The notes: generated from the sequence alone by a model not told the origin. A stretch of 64,000 nucleotides of DNA from Stenotrophomonas sp. 704A1 (GCF_030549525.1 NZ_CP130831.1:1141501-1205500), one strand, 5' to 3'; shown: positions 7,040 through 15,747, counted from the first letter of the stretch. Made by a program: numbers and translations.

Positions 7040-9457
7040 TCAGAACTTCGCGTTCAACGAGATCCAGTAGCTGCGGCGCTGGTCCTTGGTGGCGTAGTCA
7101 TCCACGCAGCTGTACTCGCTGGGATTGAGCAGCAGGCATGACTGAGAGACGAAATCCTTGTCGAACAGGTTGTTGACCCGTGCATTGACCGTCAGCCACG
7201 GCGTGGCCTCCCAGCTGCCGCCGAGGTGGAAGATCGTGTAGTCCTCGTAGTAGCGGGTGTGGCTGACACCGTTGGCGTCCAGCAGCGTGTCGCGATAGCG
7301 GTCGTAGCGGCCCTCACCGATCAGCGACAGGCTGACGGCCTCGCTGATCTGCCAGTTGAGGCTGGCGTTGGCCATGTGCTTTGCCGGCGTGGTGCCGGCG
7401 ATCGGGCGTCCCTTGTCGGCACCGCTGGTCTGCTCGCTCCGGGTCCAGGTGTAGTTGCCGCGCAGCTGCAGGTTGGCGAGCAGGTCGACGTGCGCCGCCA
7501 GTTCGGCGCCACGGGTTTCGGCCTCGTCGATGTTCACGCTCTGGGTGAAGGTGCTGTAGCCCAGCGATGCCCAGCCCGGCCCGATGTCCACGCAGTAGCC
7601 GCTGCCGGCCGGTGCCACTTCGCAGTTGGGGAAGGTGCCGCCGCTGGCGATCTTGTCCTTGAACCTGTTGAAGAAGCCGGTGACGTTGAAGCCCCAGCGC
7701 TGGCCTTCGTAGTAGGCCGCCAGCTCGTAGTTGGTGCTGGTTTCCGGCTTCAGGTTGGGCGAGCCCACCAGCGGCAGCACGCCCTGGCCACCGAAGCCGG
7801 TGATGCCCGGGAACAGCTGGTCCGGACGCGGAGTCTTGTAGCCGGTGCTGACGCCGCCCTTGAAGGTCCAGGCGTCGCTGGCATTCCACACCAGGTAGCC
7901 GCGCGGGCTGAGATGGCTGCCGAACACGTTGTGGTCGTCGTAGCGCAGGCCGAAGGTGGCGGTGAGGGTGTCGGTCAGCGACCAGTTGTCCTCGGCGAAC
8001 AGTGCCCACATGCGGTGCTTCTGCTGGGTGTTGCTGCGGTAACCGGCGCCATCCATGCCGAACACGCCGTCGATCATGTCGGTGTCGTTGTACTGGCCAC
8101 CGACGGTCAGCTTGTGCGTGCCGACGTCCAGATCGAGCATCGTGTCGAGCACGTAGCCCTCCAGCTCCATGGTGCGCAGCGGACGCGGCAGGAACGCCTG
8201 CAGCCGCGCCTGTTCACTGGCGTTGAGTGCGCCCAGGCCGTTGTTGCGGCCGGCGGCACAGTTGTTGGCGGCGCCGGTGCGGCGGCAGACATCGTTCCAC
8301 AGCGTCTGCAGGTCGGCACGCTCGTCCAGGGTCAGCGGCAGCGAGCGGCCGAGGTTGCTGCTCTTGCTGTGGGTCAGCGAGGTCTGCCAGGTGCCGAAGC
8401 TGTAGCGGCCTTGGTGGGTCAGCGACAGCTGGTCGCGCTCGTAGCGCTGGTAGGCGGTGTAGCCCACGCGCGGCTGCACCACGCGGCGGGTCACGGTGCC
8501 GCTGCCGTTCGGGTTGGGGATGACCGCATTGCCCACGCGCCACAGGCTGGCCAGGCTGTCCAGCGTGCCGGTCTGGCCTTCGCTGTTGTCGTACTTCTGC
8601 CGCGACACGTCGTAGTCCAGCCACAGTTCGTGGTCGTCGTTGACATGCAGGTTCAGGCGCACGCCGCTGTTCCAGTTGGTGTTGGCCACCGACTTGCCGC
8701 CGCCACCGAAGCCGATGCTGCGTTCCCACAGGCTGCCGTCCGGCAGGGTCAGCGCCTCCCATTCCGGATTGGAGGCCTTGGCATCGTAGTAGCTGCCGCG
8801 CACCGCCAGGCCGATACGGTCCTTGACCAGCGGTCCGCTGAGGTAGAGATCGGTGGTGCGCGCATCGCCGAACTGGTCGTCCTGCTGCACGGTGAAGCCC
8901 TGGGTGAGTGCGCCGTGCCAGCTGTCCTGGTTGCGCCGGGTGATGATGTTGATCACCCCGCCCATCGCATCCGAACCGTACAGCGTGGACATCGGCCCGC
9001 GCACCACTTCGATGCGCTCGATGGCATCCAGTGGCGGCAGGTAGGCGAACTGGCCGCCGCCGAAATTGTTCGGATAGAGCTGGCCGACGTTGCTCTGCCG
9101 ACGGCCGTCGATCAGCACCAGGGTGTATTCGGAGGGCAGGCCGCGCATCGAAATGGTGGCACGGCCGTTCTTGTCACTGGCTTCCAGTCCGACGTCGATG
9201 CCTTCGACGTCGCGCAGCGCATCGACCAGGTTGGTATAGGGGCGCTTGCTCAGTTCCTCGCGGCTGACCACGCTGATGCTGGCCGGTGCATCGACCACCT
9301 TCTGTTCGAAGCCGGACGCGGTGACCACCACCGTGTCCAGGGTCTGCGGTGCGGCGGCGTCGCCGTAGGCGACGGCGGGAGAGGCGACGGCGACCAGCAC
9401 GGCGCTGGTCAGCAGGGAGCGGGACAGGGACACGCGAACACGATGGCGCTGGGCCAT
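7040..9457 (-). CDS. TonB-dependent siderophore receptor (FepA/CirA/IrgA type)
   Basis: 805 residues with a signal peptide ending near AVAYG. The plug domain starts with a TonB-box-like LDTVVVTAS at about 40-48 and continues through DALRDVEGIDVG, ISMRGLPSEYTLVLIDGRR and RIEVVRGPMSTLYGSDAMGGVINIITRR. The beta-barrel ends at the terminal Phe of ISLNAKF, as outer-membrane receptors do. Sequence type and length match catecholate/enterobactin-like receptors, although the substrate cannot be read from sequence. The gene heads the series that continues with PepSY, DUF2271, DUF4198, ApbE and the flavoprotein. A Fur-like box lies about 670 bases upstream, ahead of a small ORF. Confidence 0.9.
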   Translation of the reverse strand: MAQRHRVRVSLSRSLLTSAVLVAVASPAVAYGDAAAPQTLDTVVVTASGFEQKVVDAPASISVVSREELSKRPYTNLVDALRDVEGIDVGLEASDKNGRATISMRGLPSEYTLVLIDGRRQSNVGQLYPNNFGGGQFAYLPPLDAIERIEVVRGPMSTLYGSDAMGGVINIITRRNQDSWHGALTQGFTVQQDDQFGDARTTDLYLSGPLVKDRIGLAVRGSYYDAKASNPEWEALTLPDGSLWERSIGFGGGGKSVANTNWNSGVRLNLHVNDDHELWLDYDVSRQKYDNSEGQTGTLDSLASLWRVGNAVIPNPNGSGTVTRRVVQPRVGYTAYQRYERDQLSLTHQGRYSFGTWQTSLTHSKSSNLGRSLPLTLDERADLQTLWNDVCRRTGAANNCAAGRNNGLGALNASEQARLQAFLPRPLRTMELEGYVLDTMLDLDVGTHKLTVGGQYNDTDMIDGVFGMDGAGYRSNTQQKHRMWALFAEDNWSLTDTLTATFGLRYDDHNVFGSHLSPRGYLVWNASDAWTFKGGVSTGYKTPRPDQLFPGITGFGGQGVLPLVGSPNLKPETSTNYELAAYYEGQRWGFNVTGFFNRFKDKIASGGTFPNCEVAPAGSGYCVDIGPGWASLGYSTFTQSVNIDEAETRGAELAAHVDLLANLQLRGNYTWTRSEQTSGADKGRPIAGTTPAKHMANASLNWQISEAVSLSLIGEGRYDRYRDTLLDANGVSHTRYYEDYTIFHLGGSWEATPWLTVNARVNNLFDKDFVSQSCLLLNPSEYSCVDDYATKDQRRSYWISLNAKF

Positions 9458-9606
9458 GGCAGTTTCCTCGGGAAAGATGAAGCCGCGCGTTGCCCGGCGC
9501 GGAAGACGCGGGACAGCGGCAGGGAAGGCCCGGTCAGGGGCGGCAGGGATGAAGCGGGCAGCGGCGTGCAGCAGCGACCGCGCAGGCGGTCACGGCAGGC
9601 CGTGGA

Positions 9607-10002
9607 TCAGGCGAGCGGCGGCGCCTGGCCGCGTTGCTGGCGACGCCCGGGCGCGTCGGCCCAGGGCATGTCCGGGGCGGCGAGCGGCCAGTCCGGGCGC
9701 GCGCCGCACGGAGCCGGCGCAGTGGGGATGAGATCCAGCTCGCTGCGCAGCCAGTGGCTGGCCAGCAGCAGCGGCGGCGGCGGTGCGTGGGGTGCCTTGC
9801 AGGGCGTGGACGCACAGCGCCGCAGCTTGGCGGGGGCTTCTTCGTGGACGGGGCGTTCGCCGCCACGTTCTTCCAGCGGTGGCTGCACGGCCTGGATGCT
9901 GCCGGTGTGTGCCATCGGCAGCAGCGGCAGGGTGCCCAGCAGCAGTCCCAGCATCGCCACCCACGCCAGCAGGCTGGCCAGCGCAGGCCGACGACCGCGC
10001 AT
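9607..10002 (-). CDS. Small membrane-anchored hypothetical protein upstream of the first receptor
   Basis: 131 residues if started at the ATG at 10002; a TTG at 10056 would add 18 residues. One hydrophobic segment (about 9-30, LLAWVAMLGLLLGTLPLLP) is followed by a Pro/Ala-rich tail with LRRCASTPCKAP and a C-terminus ending QAPPLA. No family is recognised. It lies between a Fur-like box and the receptor gene. Size, order and composition parallel the ORF at 13344-13736 ahead of the second receptor, which has LRRLCLQ and ends HAPPALLA. The parallel position supports a real gene, but in this GC-rich DNA an open frame of this length can arise by chance. Confidence 0.45.
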   Translation of the reverse strand: MRGRRPALASLLAWVAMLGLLLGTLPLLPMAHTGSIQAVQPPLEERGGERPVHEEAPAKLRRCASTPCKAPHAPPPPLLLASHWLRSELDLIPTAPAPCGARPDWPLAAPDMPWADAPGRRQQRGQAPPLA

Positions 10003-10131
10003 GGCGGTGCCGAGCGGTGCGAGCCGAAGCGGGCGAGGGCGGAACGGGCGGCGCAAGCAGGAACCCCGGGGAGCGCCGGTCGAAACGCCGGCGTTAACGG
10101 GGCGTGATTGTAATGAGACCCGTTAGCGGTT

Positions 10132-10150
10132 GCAAATGAGAATGATTGCC
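10132..10150. promoter_or_regulatory. Fur-box-like site upstream of the small ORF and first TonB receptor
   Basis: GCAAATGAGAATGATTGCC matches the 19-bp Fur consensus GATAATGATAATCATTATC at 13 of 19 positions by eye. It is a conspicuous AT-rich island 130 bases upstream of the ATG at 10002. Confidence 0.65.
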
Positions 10151-10178
10151 AAATTGACGCAGGGCCGGGCCGGAGCGC

Positions 10179-10856
10179 TCAGACCTCGCTCCAGCGCCGC
10201 AGCAGGTTGTGGTACACGCCGGTCAGCTGCAGCACCGCCCCGGCGTCGCCGCCGGTCTGGCGCAGACGTTCGATCGACGTGTCCATCTCCCACAGCAGGC
10301 GGCGCTGCGCGTCGTCGCGGATCATGCTCTGCACCCAGAAGAACGAGGCCAGGCGGGTGCCACGGGTGACCGGGTTGACCTGGTGCAGGCTGCTGGAGGG
10401 GTACACGATCAGGTCGCCGGCCGGCAGCTTCACTTCGTGTTCGCCGTAGGTATCGCTGATGATCAGTTCACCGCCGTCGTACCCGTCGGGCTCGGACAGG
10501 AACAGGGTGCAGGAGATGTCCGAGCGCAGCTGCTCGCCATTGCCCAGCCCCATCACCGCGCCATCGACGTGGTAGCCATAGGTGCCGCCGCCGCGGTATC
10601 GGTTGAAGCGGGGAGGCAGGATCTTCAGCGGCAACGCGGCGGCAAAGAACAACGGAGCGCGCTTGAGGGCCGCCAACACTGCCAGGCCCAGTTCCGCTTT
10701 CACCGTCGATGCGTCCGGCAGCTGCTGGTTGTGCTTGACCTGTGCGCCCTGCGCTCCGACGGTCTCGCGGCCATCGGTCCAGTCGGCAGCGTCCAGCCGC
10801 TGGCGGAGCTGCACCACTTCTTCGGTCGTGAGCACGTTGGGGATGTGCAGCAGCAT
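10179..10856 (-). CDS. piuC: Fe(II)/2-oxoglutarate-dependent dioxygenase, PKHD-type (PiuC/YbiX)
   Basis: 225 residues of the PiuC/YbiX PKHD-type hydroxylase family. The double-stranded beta-helix iron ligands are visible: H and D in [11 protein letters not shown] (about 94-104) and the distal His in [14 protein letters not shown] (about 155), with the following Arg expected to hold 2-oxoglutarate. The N-terminus [10 protein letters not shown] is typical. The gene lies directly downstream of, and in the same direction as, a PiuA/Fiu-type receptor. That conserved pair is known from Pseudomonas (piuA-piuC) and E. coli (fiu-ybiX). The protein's substrate is not established; an accessory role in siderophore-iron use is inferred from the pairing. 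Confidence 0.92.
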   Translation of the reverse strand: MLLHIPNVLTTEEVVQLRQRLDAADWTDGRETVGAQGAQVKHNQQLPDASTVKAELGLAVLAALKRAPLFFAAALPLKILPPRFNRYRGGGTYGYHVDGAVMGLGNGEQLRSDISCTLFLSEPDGYDGGELIISDTYGEHEVKLPAGDLIVYPSSSLHQVNPVTRGTRLASFFWVQSMIRDDAQRRLLWEMDTSIERLRQTGGDAGAVLQLTGVYHNLLRRWSEV

Positions 10857-10907
10857 GGCGGTACCTCATCGACGCGCGGGGGAGACGGGCTCCCCCGCGC
10901 CATGGCA

Positions 10908-13232
10908 TCAGAAGCGGATGTCCGCGCTGAGCAGGAAGGTGCGCGGGGCGCCCGGGGTGTAACGGTAGCCGCTCTTGTTGATGCTGGCCACGTACGCCTT
11001 GTCGAACAGGTTGTAGCCGTTCAAGCGCAGCGAGATGGTGTCGTTGATCGCCCAGGACACCACGGCGTCGTAGACCACGTAGGACTTGGTGAATGACGGG
11101 GTGCCCACGGCGCCGTCGGTGCCCCGGTGCATGCCACCGGCATAGCGCACGCCGCCGCCGATGGTCAGGCCGAACGGCAGGGTGTAGCTGGTCCAGCCGG
11201 TGAACGTGTCGGCCGGGGTGTAGGTCAGGTTGGTGGTGCCATCGGCGGCGACCTTGGCGCCTTCCTTCACTTCGGTGTCGAGGTGGCTGTAGCCAGCGCT
11301 GACCGACCAGTTGTCGGTCAGGCGGCCGACCGCGGACAGCTCCACGCCCTTGACCCGCTTGCTGCCGGTCTGGGTCGGGTTGCCGGCCTCGTCAAGCACG
11401 GTGGTGTTGATCTCGTTGTCCACGTCGGTCTGGAACAGCGCCAGGTTCACTGCCAGCGCGTCATCCAGGAACGCCCACTTGCTGCCCACTTCGAAGGTCT
11501 TGGCCTTCTGCGGGTCCAGTTTGGGATTGTCGGCGCTGCTGGCCGAACTGCTCAGCTGGAAGTTGGCGCCACCCGGAGGCTGCTGCGAGATCGCGTAGTT
11601 GGCATACACGCTGACCGTATCGCCGACCTTGTAGAGCGCACCGAGCTTCCAGTTCAGCAGCGTGTCCGACGCCTCCAGGGTCGGATTGCGCAGCACCGTG
11701 CCGGTCGGGTTGCTGCCGCACACCGGGCCACCGCGCCCGCCACACACCGAGGCGCTGGCATATTCGGTCTTGTAGTGGTCGGCACGCACGCCGGCGGTCA
11801 GCAGGAAGCTTTCACCGAAGGACAGGGTGTCGAACAGGTAGGCCGACGACGTGGTGGTCCTGCCGTGGGCATCGGCACCATTGTGCGCCCAGCTCAGGCC
11901 ACCCACGTTCCAGTCGGGGTTGTACAGATTCGCTGCCGGCCAGGTGGTGCCGCCGGTGACGGCCTGCCCGTAGCTGTCCAGCTCTTCGCGGGTGAACTCC
12001 AGGCCGGTGCTCAGCGCATGGCCGACGCTGCCGGTGTTGAAGTCGGCGCGCAGGTTCAACTGGTCGGTGAGGATGGTGTTGCGCTGGTCCTTGAAGGTCG
12101 GCAGGCTGCGGGCGATCGTGTAGGTCGAGAGATCGGCCGGATTGGTGTAGCTGATGTTGCCGGTCGGGCGGCCATTCGCACCGCGGACGCCGGTACCCAT
12201 GAAGGCCGTCAGCAGGTAGTCCTGTTCGGTACGGCCCCAACGCGCGGTGTTGGTCAGGCGCAGGGTGTCGCTGAAGTCGTGCTCGAAGCGGAACGTGGCC
12301 ATCTTCGCGGTCACGTCATCGTGATCTGCACGCGTACCGTAGAAGTTCTCCGGGTTCACCGGATGACCGGCCAGTGCTTCCAGGGTCGGCTGCGCGGTCC
12401 AGCCGGGCAGGCCCAGGGTCGGCACGCCGCCATCGGGCACGTTGTCCTGCTTCACGTACAGCAGGTTGAGGTAGTAGCGCGTGGCCGTGCCCAGGCCGAA
12501 GGCCAGCGATGGCGCAATGCCCCAGCGCTTGTTCTGCACATGGTCGCGGCCGGGCTGGTCGCTGTCCTGCCACATGCCGTTGATGCGCAGCGCGCTGGTC
12601 GCACCCAGCGACTGGTTCCAGTCACCGGTAGCGCGTCGCTGCTGGTCGCTGCCCAGCGAAACGCTGGCCGAGGTCGCGTCCTGCAGCGTGGCCTGCTTGC
12701 TGACCAAGTTGATCGCACCGGTTGGCGCCGAACGGCCATTGTCGGTGCCGGCCGGGCCCTTGGTCACTTCCACCTGTTCGATGTTGAACACATCGCGCGA
12801 GATCGAGCCCAGGTCGCGCACGCCATCGACGAACAGGCTGTTGGAGGTGTCGAAGCCGCGCATGAACAGCGCGTCGCCGGTGGTGGTGTTGCCGTTCTCG
12901 CCGGCATAGAAGGTGCCGACGCCGGGGCTGTTGCGCAGCGCCTCGGTCAGGGTGGTGGCGCCCTGCTGGTTGAACAGGTCGCTGGTGATGATCTGGATGG
13001 TCTGCGGCGTGTCCTGCAGGCGCTGGGTGAACTTCGGCGAAGCGACCTTGTCGGCCTTGTAGCCGCGGACGGCGTGCACGTCGACCTTGTCCAGGGTGCG
13101 GGCGTTGTCGGTGGCTTCGGCGTGGGCCAGCACGGGCAGCGCGGCCAGGCCGAGGCCGGCAGCGAGGCTGGCGGTGGCCAACGGCAGGGTACGAAGCGGC
13201 GAAGCGTGCTTGCGGCTCTTGATCGGGTTCAT
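10908..13232 (-). CDS. piuA: TonB-dependent catecholate siderophore receptor, Fiu/PiuA type
   Basis: 774 residues. A long signal peptide (SLAAGLGLAALPVLAHA) precedes a TonB-box-like region TLDKVDVHAVRGYKADK and a plug with DTPQTIQIITSDLFNQQGA, LTEALRNSPGVGTFYAGENG, DALFMRGFDTSNSLFVDGVRD and NIEQVEVTKGPAGTDNGR. The barrel ends in ADIRF. The plug sequence and the adjacent piuC-like gene identify the Fiu/PiuA group, which takes up ferric monocatechols and is the usual entry route for catechol-cephalosporin conjugates. A Fur-like box lies upstream at 13784, with a small ORF in between. Confidence 0.9.
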   Translation of the reverse strand: MNPIKSRKHASPLRTLPLATASLAAGLGLAALPVLAHAEATDNARTLDKVDVHAVRGYKADKVASPKFTQRLQDTPQTIQIITSDLFNQQGATTLTEALRNSPGVGTFYAGENGNTTTGDALFMRGFDTSNSLFVDGVRDLGSISRDVFNIEQVEVTKGPAGTDNGRSAPTGAINLVSKQATLQDATSASVSLGSDQQRRATGDWNQSLGATSALRINGMWQDSDQPGRDHVQNKRWGIAPSLAFGLGTATRYYLNLLYVKQDNVPDGGVPTLGLPGWTAQPTLEALAGHPVNPENFYGTRADHDDVTAKMATFRFEHDFSDTLRLTNTARWGRTEQDYLLTAFMGTGVRGANGRPTGNISYTNPADLSTYTIARSLPTFKDQRNTILTDQLNLRADFNTGSVGHALSTGLEFTREELDSYGQAVTGGTTWPAANLYNPDWNVGGLSWAHNGADAHGRTTTSSAYLFDTLSFGESFLLTAGVRADHYKTEYASASVCGGRGGPVCGSNPTGTVLRNPTLEASDTLLNWKLGALYKVGDTVSVYANYAISQQPPGGANFQLSSSASSADNPKLDPQKAKTFEVGSKWAFLDDALAVNLALFQTDVDNEINTTVLDEAGNPTQTGSKRVKGVELSAVGRLTDNWSVSAGYSHLDTEVKEGAKVAADGTTNLTYTPADTFTGWTSYTLPFGLTIGGGVRYAGGMHRGTDGAVGTPSFTKSYVVYDAVVSWAINDTISLRLNGYNLFDKAYVASINKSGYRYTPGAPRTFLLSADIRF

Positions 13233-13343
13233 GGGCGTCTGCAGAAAAGGAACAGGGAGGGGCCGCCGGCGCGGGACTGCGCGGCAACAGGACGGAAACC
13301 AGGGGGGATGCGCGGATGCAGCTGCGCAGGGCGCAGCATCAGG

Positions 13344-13736
13344 TCAGGCGAGCAGCGCCGGCGGTGCGTGCGACGGCGGTTGGCGTCGAACGGTCACGGC
13401 TACCGGCGGAACCGGCAGCACCGGGGTCGGCGCGTCTGCGGGGCGATGTTGCGGGCGCTGCAGGCACAGCCGCCGCAGGGCCGGCGGTTTGTCGCCCCGG
13501 CTTCGTTCCGGCTCGGATTCCGCGCGCTGCATCGCGTGCTCGTGCGGCAGCGCATGGGGCGGGGAAGACGGCGCGGCATCCTGGGCGTAGGCGCCAGGCC
13601 CATCACCTGTCGGCGTGCCCCGGCCTTCCTGCAACGCCGACCAGCCCAGCCACAGTGTCAGCAGCGCGGCCACGAGCAGTGGCCAACCCCGACGGGCGAG
13701 CTGGCACAGCAGGACGGTAGGCGCGGGCGAAGCCAT
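13344..13736 (-). CDS. Small membrane-anchored hypothetical protein upstream of piuA
   Basis: 130 residues: one hydrophobic segment (about 17-35, WPLLVAALLTLWLGWSAL), a region with several His and Glu, PPALRRLCLQRPQHRP, and a Pro-rich tail ending HAPPALLA. No family is recognised. It starts 47 bases downstream of a Fur-like box and ends 112 bases before the receptor. Together with its counterpart at 9607-10002 it suggests a small accessory protein co-expressed with iron receptors. Similarity between the two is limited to layout and short stretches. Confidence 0.5.
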   Translation of the reverse strand: MASPAPTVLLCQLARRGWPLLVAALLTLWLGWSALQEGRGTPTGDGPGAYAQDAAPSSPPHALPHEHAMQRAESEPERSRGDKPPALRRLCLQRPQHRPADAPTPVLPVPPVAVTVRRQPPSHAPPALLA

Positions 13737-13783
13737 GGCGCAGGCGGAGTCGTGACGAAGATGTTACTGAGCATAACACCAAC

Positions 13784-13802
13784 GATAATGATTCGCATCT
13801 AC
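13784..13802. promoter_or_regulatory. Fur-box-like site upstream of the piuA block
   Basis: GATAATGATTCGCATCTAC matches the 19-bp Fur consensus at 13 of 19 positions by eye, with a perfect GATAATGAT left half. It lies 47 bases before the start at 13736 in otherwise GC-rich DNA. Confidence 0.65.
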
Positions 13803-13898
13803 GTCCGCGTCGGGTGGCTCCGGGCGGCCCGCAGCGGCCCTGGATGGCCCTTCAGGCGCGGCCGGCAGCTCCACCCCCTGGGGCGGATGCTGCGGATC

Positions 13899-14231
13899 TC
13901 AGTCGCGGTCGTCGCGGGTCCAGATCGCGTCGTGCTCGCGCTTGACCGGGAACTTGGGCACCGCGGTGTAGGCCGGTGCACACAGGGCACGACCATCGCG
14001 CACATCGAAGCGCGCGCCATGCAGCACGCATTCGACGCTGCCCTCGGCGGTATTGAACTCGCCGGAGGACAGCTCGAACTCTTCATGCGTGCACTGGTCT
14101 TCCAGGGCATACAGTTCGCCGTCGAGGTTGAACACCACGATCGGAGTGCCGGTAACCTCATCGAACACGCTCTTCATTTCACCCGGCAGCAGTTCGGCGC
14201 CGGCGCAGACGAAGGTCCAGGCCTCGCTCAC
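13899..14231 (-). CDS. Rieske [2Fe-2S] ferredoxin-type protein
   Basis: 110 residues. The two Rieske ligand boxes are present: CTHEEF (C-x-H) at about 47-52 and CVLHGARFD (C-x-x-H) at about 68-76, holding a 2Fe-2S cluster by two Cys and two His. Length and sequence resemble ferredoxin subunits of non-haem oxygenases or NirD-like proteins. No oxygenase subunit is encoded nearby, so the partner is unknown. The start is GTG at 14231, which overlaps the upstream acetyltransferase stop by four bases (GTGA), suggesting coupled translation. Confidence 0.85.
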   Translation of the reverse strand: MSEAWTFVCAGAELLPGEMKSVFDEVTGTPIVVFNLDGELYALEDQCTHEEFELSSGEFNTAEGSVECVLHGARFDVRDGRALCAPAYTAVPKFPVKREHDAIWTRDDRD

Positions 14232-14767
14232 GCGACGGCTCCGGCCAGCGGCTTCTGCAGGATCTCGAAGCGCAGGTCGTCACGCTTGGGGATGCCGAAA
14301 CGCTCGTCGCCATACGGGAACGGCTTCTTGATGCCGGTGCGCTGGTAACCGCGGCGCTCGTAGAAGGCGATCAGTTCATCGCGCACGTCGATGACCGTCA
14401 TCTGCATCACCGGCACTGCCCATTCGCGGGCGGCGTGGGCTTCGGCGGCGTCCATCAGCTGCTTGCCGACGCCGCCACCCTGCTGGGCCGGATCGACCGA
14501 GAACATGCCGAAGTACCCCTTGCCGTCGACATCGGCGACGTGGGCGCAGGCCACCAGCTGGCCGTCTCGTTCGGCCAGCAGGATGGTCGAGCGCGGGCGG
14601 TCCAGGTCACCCTGGATGCCTTCCGCGTCGATGCGGGCGCCGTCCAGCAGGTCGGCTTCGGTGGTCCAGCCGACGCGGCTGGCGTCGCCACGGTAGGCCG
14701 AGGTGACCAGGGTGATCAGGGCGGGGATGTCAGCCGACGTGGCGGCGCGGAAGGTCAGAGGGCTCAT
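14228..14767 (-). CDS. GNAT family N-acetyltransferase
   Basis: 179 residues with the GNAT fold signature: TFRAATSADIPALITLV at the N-terminus, LVACAHVADVDGKGYFGMFSVDP and QQGGGVGKQLMDAAEAHA (acetyl-CoA pyrophosphate loop Q-x-x-G-x-G), then FYERRGYQRTG. The substrate is not predictable. The ATG at 14767 begins the conserved domain; an ATG nine bases earlier is also possible. It overlaps the Rieske gene downstream and forms the last core gene before the accessory island. Confidence 0.85.
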   Translation of the reverse strand: MSPLTFRAATSADIPALITLVTSAYRGDASRVGWTTEADLLDGARIDAEGIQGDLDRPRSTILLAERDGQLVACAHVADVDGKGYFGMFSVDPAQQGGGVGKQLMDAAEAHAAREWAVPVMQMTVIDVRDELIAFYERRGYQRTGIKKPFPYGDERFGIPKRDDLRFEILQKPLAGAVA

Positions 14768-14993
14768 GGGGGGCATTCTAGGCGGGGTGGGGGCAGCTGG
14801 GGAGGCAGCCGCTCGCGCCACCTTTGCCGAATGTGTCCACTACGTCTTGTTGACATGATCTTCATGTTTCGTTCATAACTGGCGCCATGCCCGCCCACCG
14901 TGATGAACACGCGTGGTCGTCTGCCGGAGTGGGCGCCGCCTGATCGGGTCGACCGTGGTTCGATGCAGGCGGGAGACTACTTCTTTAGGGTGA

Positions 14994-15476
14994 ATGATGG
15001 CTCCTGGACACCGATGGCTTGCAGTTGTTGCGCTAGTTCTCCTCCTTGGTGCTTGTTCTTCATCCAGTCAGGACGTGGGATCCGCGGGAGCTCCAAGCAC
15101 CTGCAAATTTCGTGGCAACGCGTTGGGAGCTGAAACATGCATGACCACGATGTTTGCGCTGTTGTCGCAGCCAGAAAAATTTGATGGGCGATTGGTTTCC
15201 TTCCATGCATGGGTAGATCAGGTGAATGGCGCGATCTTGCTCTTTCCCTCACGTGATGAAATGGACGCAAGGGACTCATTCAGCTCATTGGTTGCCTATC
15301 CGGAATCAAGTCCGGGTGCATTTCGAGAAATTTCTTCGGTTGAGGGTGGGGAGGAGAAATTCTTGCGGGTGACCGGCACGTTTCGTTGGAATCGCGATGG
15401 TGCTTCCAGAACCCCAAGTGCTCCAGTGGATGCAGACCGGATGGGTGTAATGGAAGGCGTTCATTTGGGTCTATAG
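14994..15476 (+). CDS. Lipoprotein with FDGR/OB-fold-like core, copy 1
   Basis: 160 residues. A signal peptide with lipobox LLLGACSS (Cys at about 20) predicts an acylated envelope protein. A paired-Cys region (CKFRGNALGAETC) precedes PEKFDGRLVSFHAWVDQ and later FLRVTGTFRWN, a pattern seen in small OB-fold-like lipoproteins. The near-identical copy at 21621-22103 differs at nine residues. The more distant relative at 23453-23959 shares the FDGRxVxxxG core. Function is unknown; within this toxin array an envelope immunity or accessory role is plausible. ATGs at 14994 and 14997 are both usable. Confidence 0.75.
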   Translation: MMAPGHRWLAVVALVLLLGACSSSSQDVGSAGAPSTCKFRGNALGAETCMTTMFALLSQPEKFDGRLVSFHAWVDQVNGAILLFPSRDEMDARDSFSSLVAYPESSPGAFREISSVEGGEEKFLRVTGTFRWNRDGASRTPSAPVDADRMGVMEGVHLGL

Positions 15477-15560
15477 CGAATGCGTCGAGTGGCGACAGGT
15501 GCTTGGGAGTCTTGTCGGCGAAGCTTGTCGTTGCTCGTCTGGTGCGTGATGTGTAGGTGA

Positions 15561-15574
15561 CGTTTGGGGTTGTC
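15561..15574. repeat. Cassette-end motif CGTTTGGGGTTGTC, copy 1
   Basis: This 14-mer recurs at 17389-17402 and 22188-22201, each time after the last gene of a cassette and followed by a GTC-CG-rich stretch. It marks a former cassette boundary also at 17.4 kb, where no sufS fragment remains. Confidence 0.55.
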
Positions 15575-15612
15575 CGTCTCGTAGGTAGGCATCGGCAGCC
15601 GTTAGAAGGAAG

Positions 15613-15639
15613 AACGCCGCGGTCTCCCGCGGCGTTTTT
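15613..15639. terminator. Intrinsic terminator, copy of the suf terminator
   Basis: AACGCCGCGG-TCTC-CCGCGGCGTT followed by TTT: a perfect 10-bp stem. It resembles the hairpin after the resident sufS (AACGCCGCA...TGCGGCGTT at 25706-25729) and is followed at the same distance by a sufS 3' fragment. Confidence 0.8.
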
Positions 15640-15664
15640 GTGCTCCTCGGCTCCTGCCGAAAAC

Positions 15665-15747
15665 TCACCCAAACAATTTCCGCACCTTCGTCAACGCTGC
15701 CATGAACCGTTCGATCACTTCAGGCGTGTTGTAGAACGCCAACGACG
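15665..15747 (-). pseudogene. sufS: sufS 3'-end fragment 1 (about 27 codons)
   Basis: Read on the minus strand it encodes SLAFYNTPEVIERFMAAL, then TKVRKLFG and a stop. This matches the C-terminus of the resident SufS (SLAFYNTHEEIERFMAAL, TKVRKLLG) with a few substitutions. It joins a fibronectin-III-like tail at the shared trinucleotide ACG at 15745-15747. No start or upstream part is present, so it is a relic. Confidence 0.9.

Larger units (their letters stand above)
14975..15747. repeat. Duplicated lipoprotein-terminator-sufS block, copy 1
   Basis: Starts GACTACTTCTTTA and runs through the lipoprotein gene, the intergenic stretch, the hairpin terminator and into the sufS 3' fragment. Copy 2 begins at 21601 with the same order and over 90% identity by eye. 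The copies stop matching at the point where each sufS fragment joins other sequence. Confidence 0.8.

Noticed and set aside
7226..10126. Very long open frame on the plus strand opposite the first TonB receptor
   Set aside because: It mirrors the receptor gene in very GC-rich DNA, has no recognisable domain and lacks a ribosome binding site.
11127..14348. Frame of over 1000 codons opposite piuA
   Set aside because: Antisense shadow. It runs across several real genes and their intergenic regions, with Ala/Arg/Gly/Val bias and no motif.
14768..14974. Possible integrase, tRNA or att site at the left border of the island
   Set aside because: No integrase or tRNA-like sequence, and no repeat shared with the sufS border was found in this stretch.
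15477..15612. Small RNA between lipoprotein copy 1 and its terminator
   Set aside because: The stretch is conserved in copy 2, but this is explained by duplication, and no promoter is visible.
15613..15747. Site-specific integration using the sufS 3' end, as in islands that restore a target gene
   Set aside because: No recombinase gene is visible and the two fragments end at different sufS positions (27 and 57 codons), which fits general recombination better than a fixed att core.
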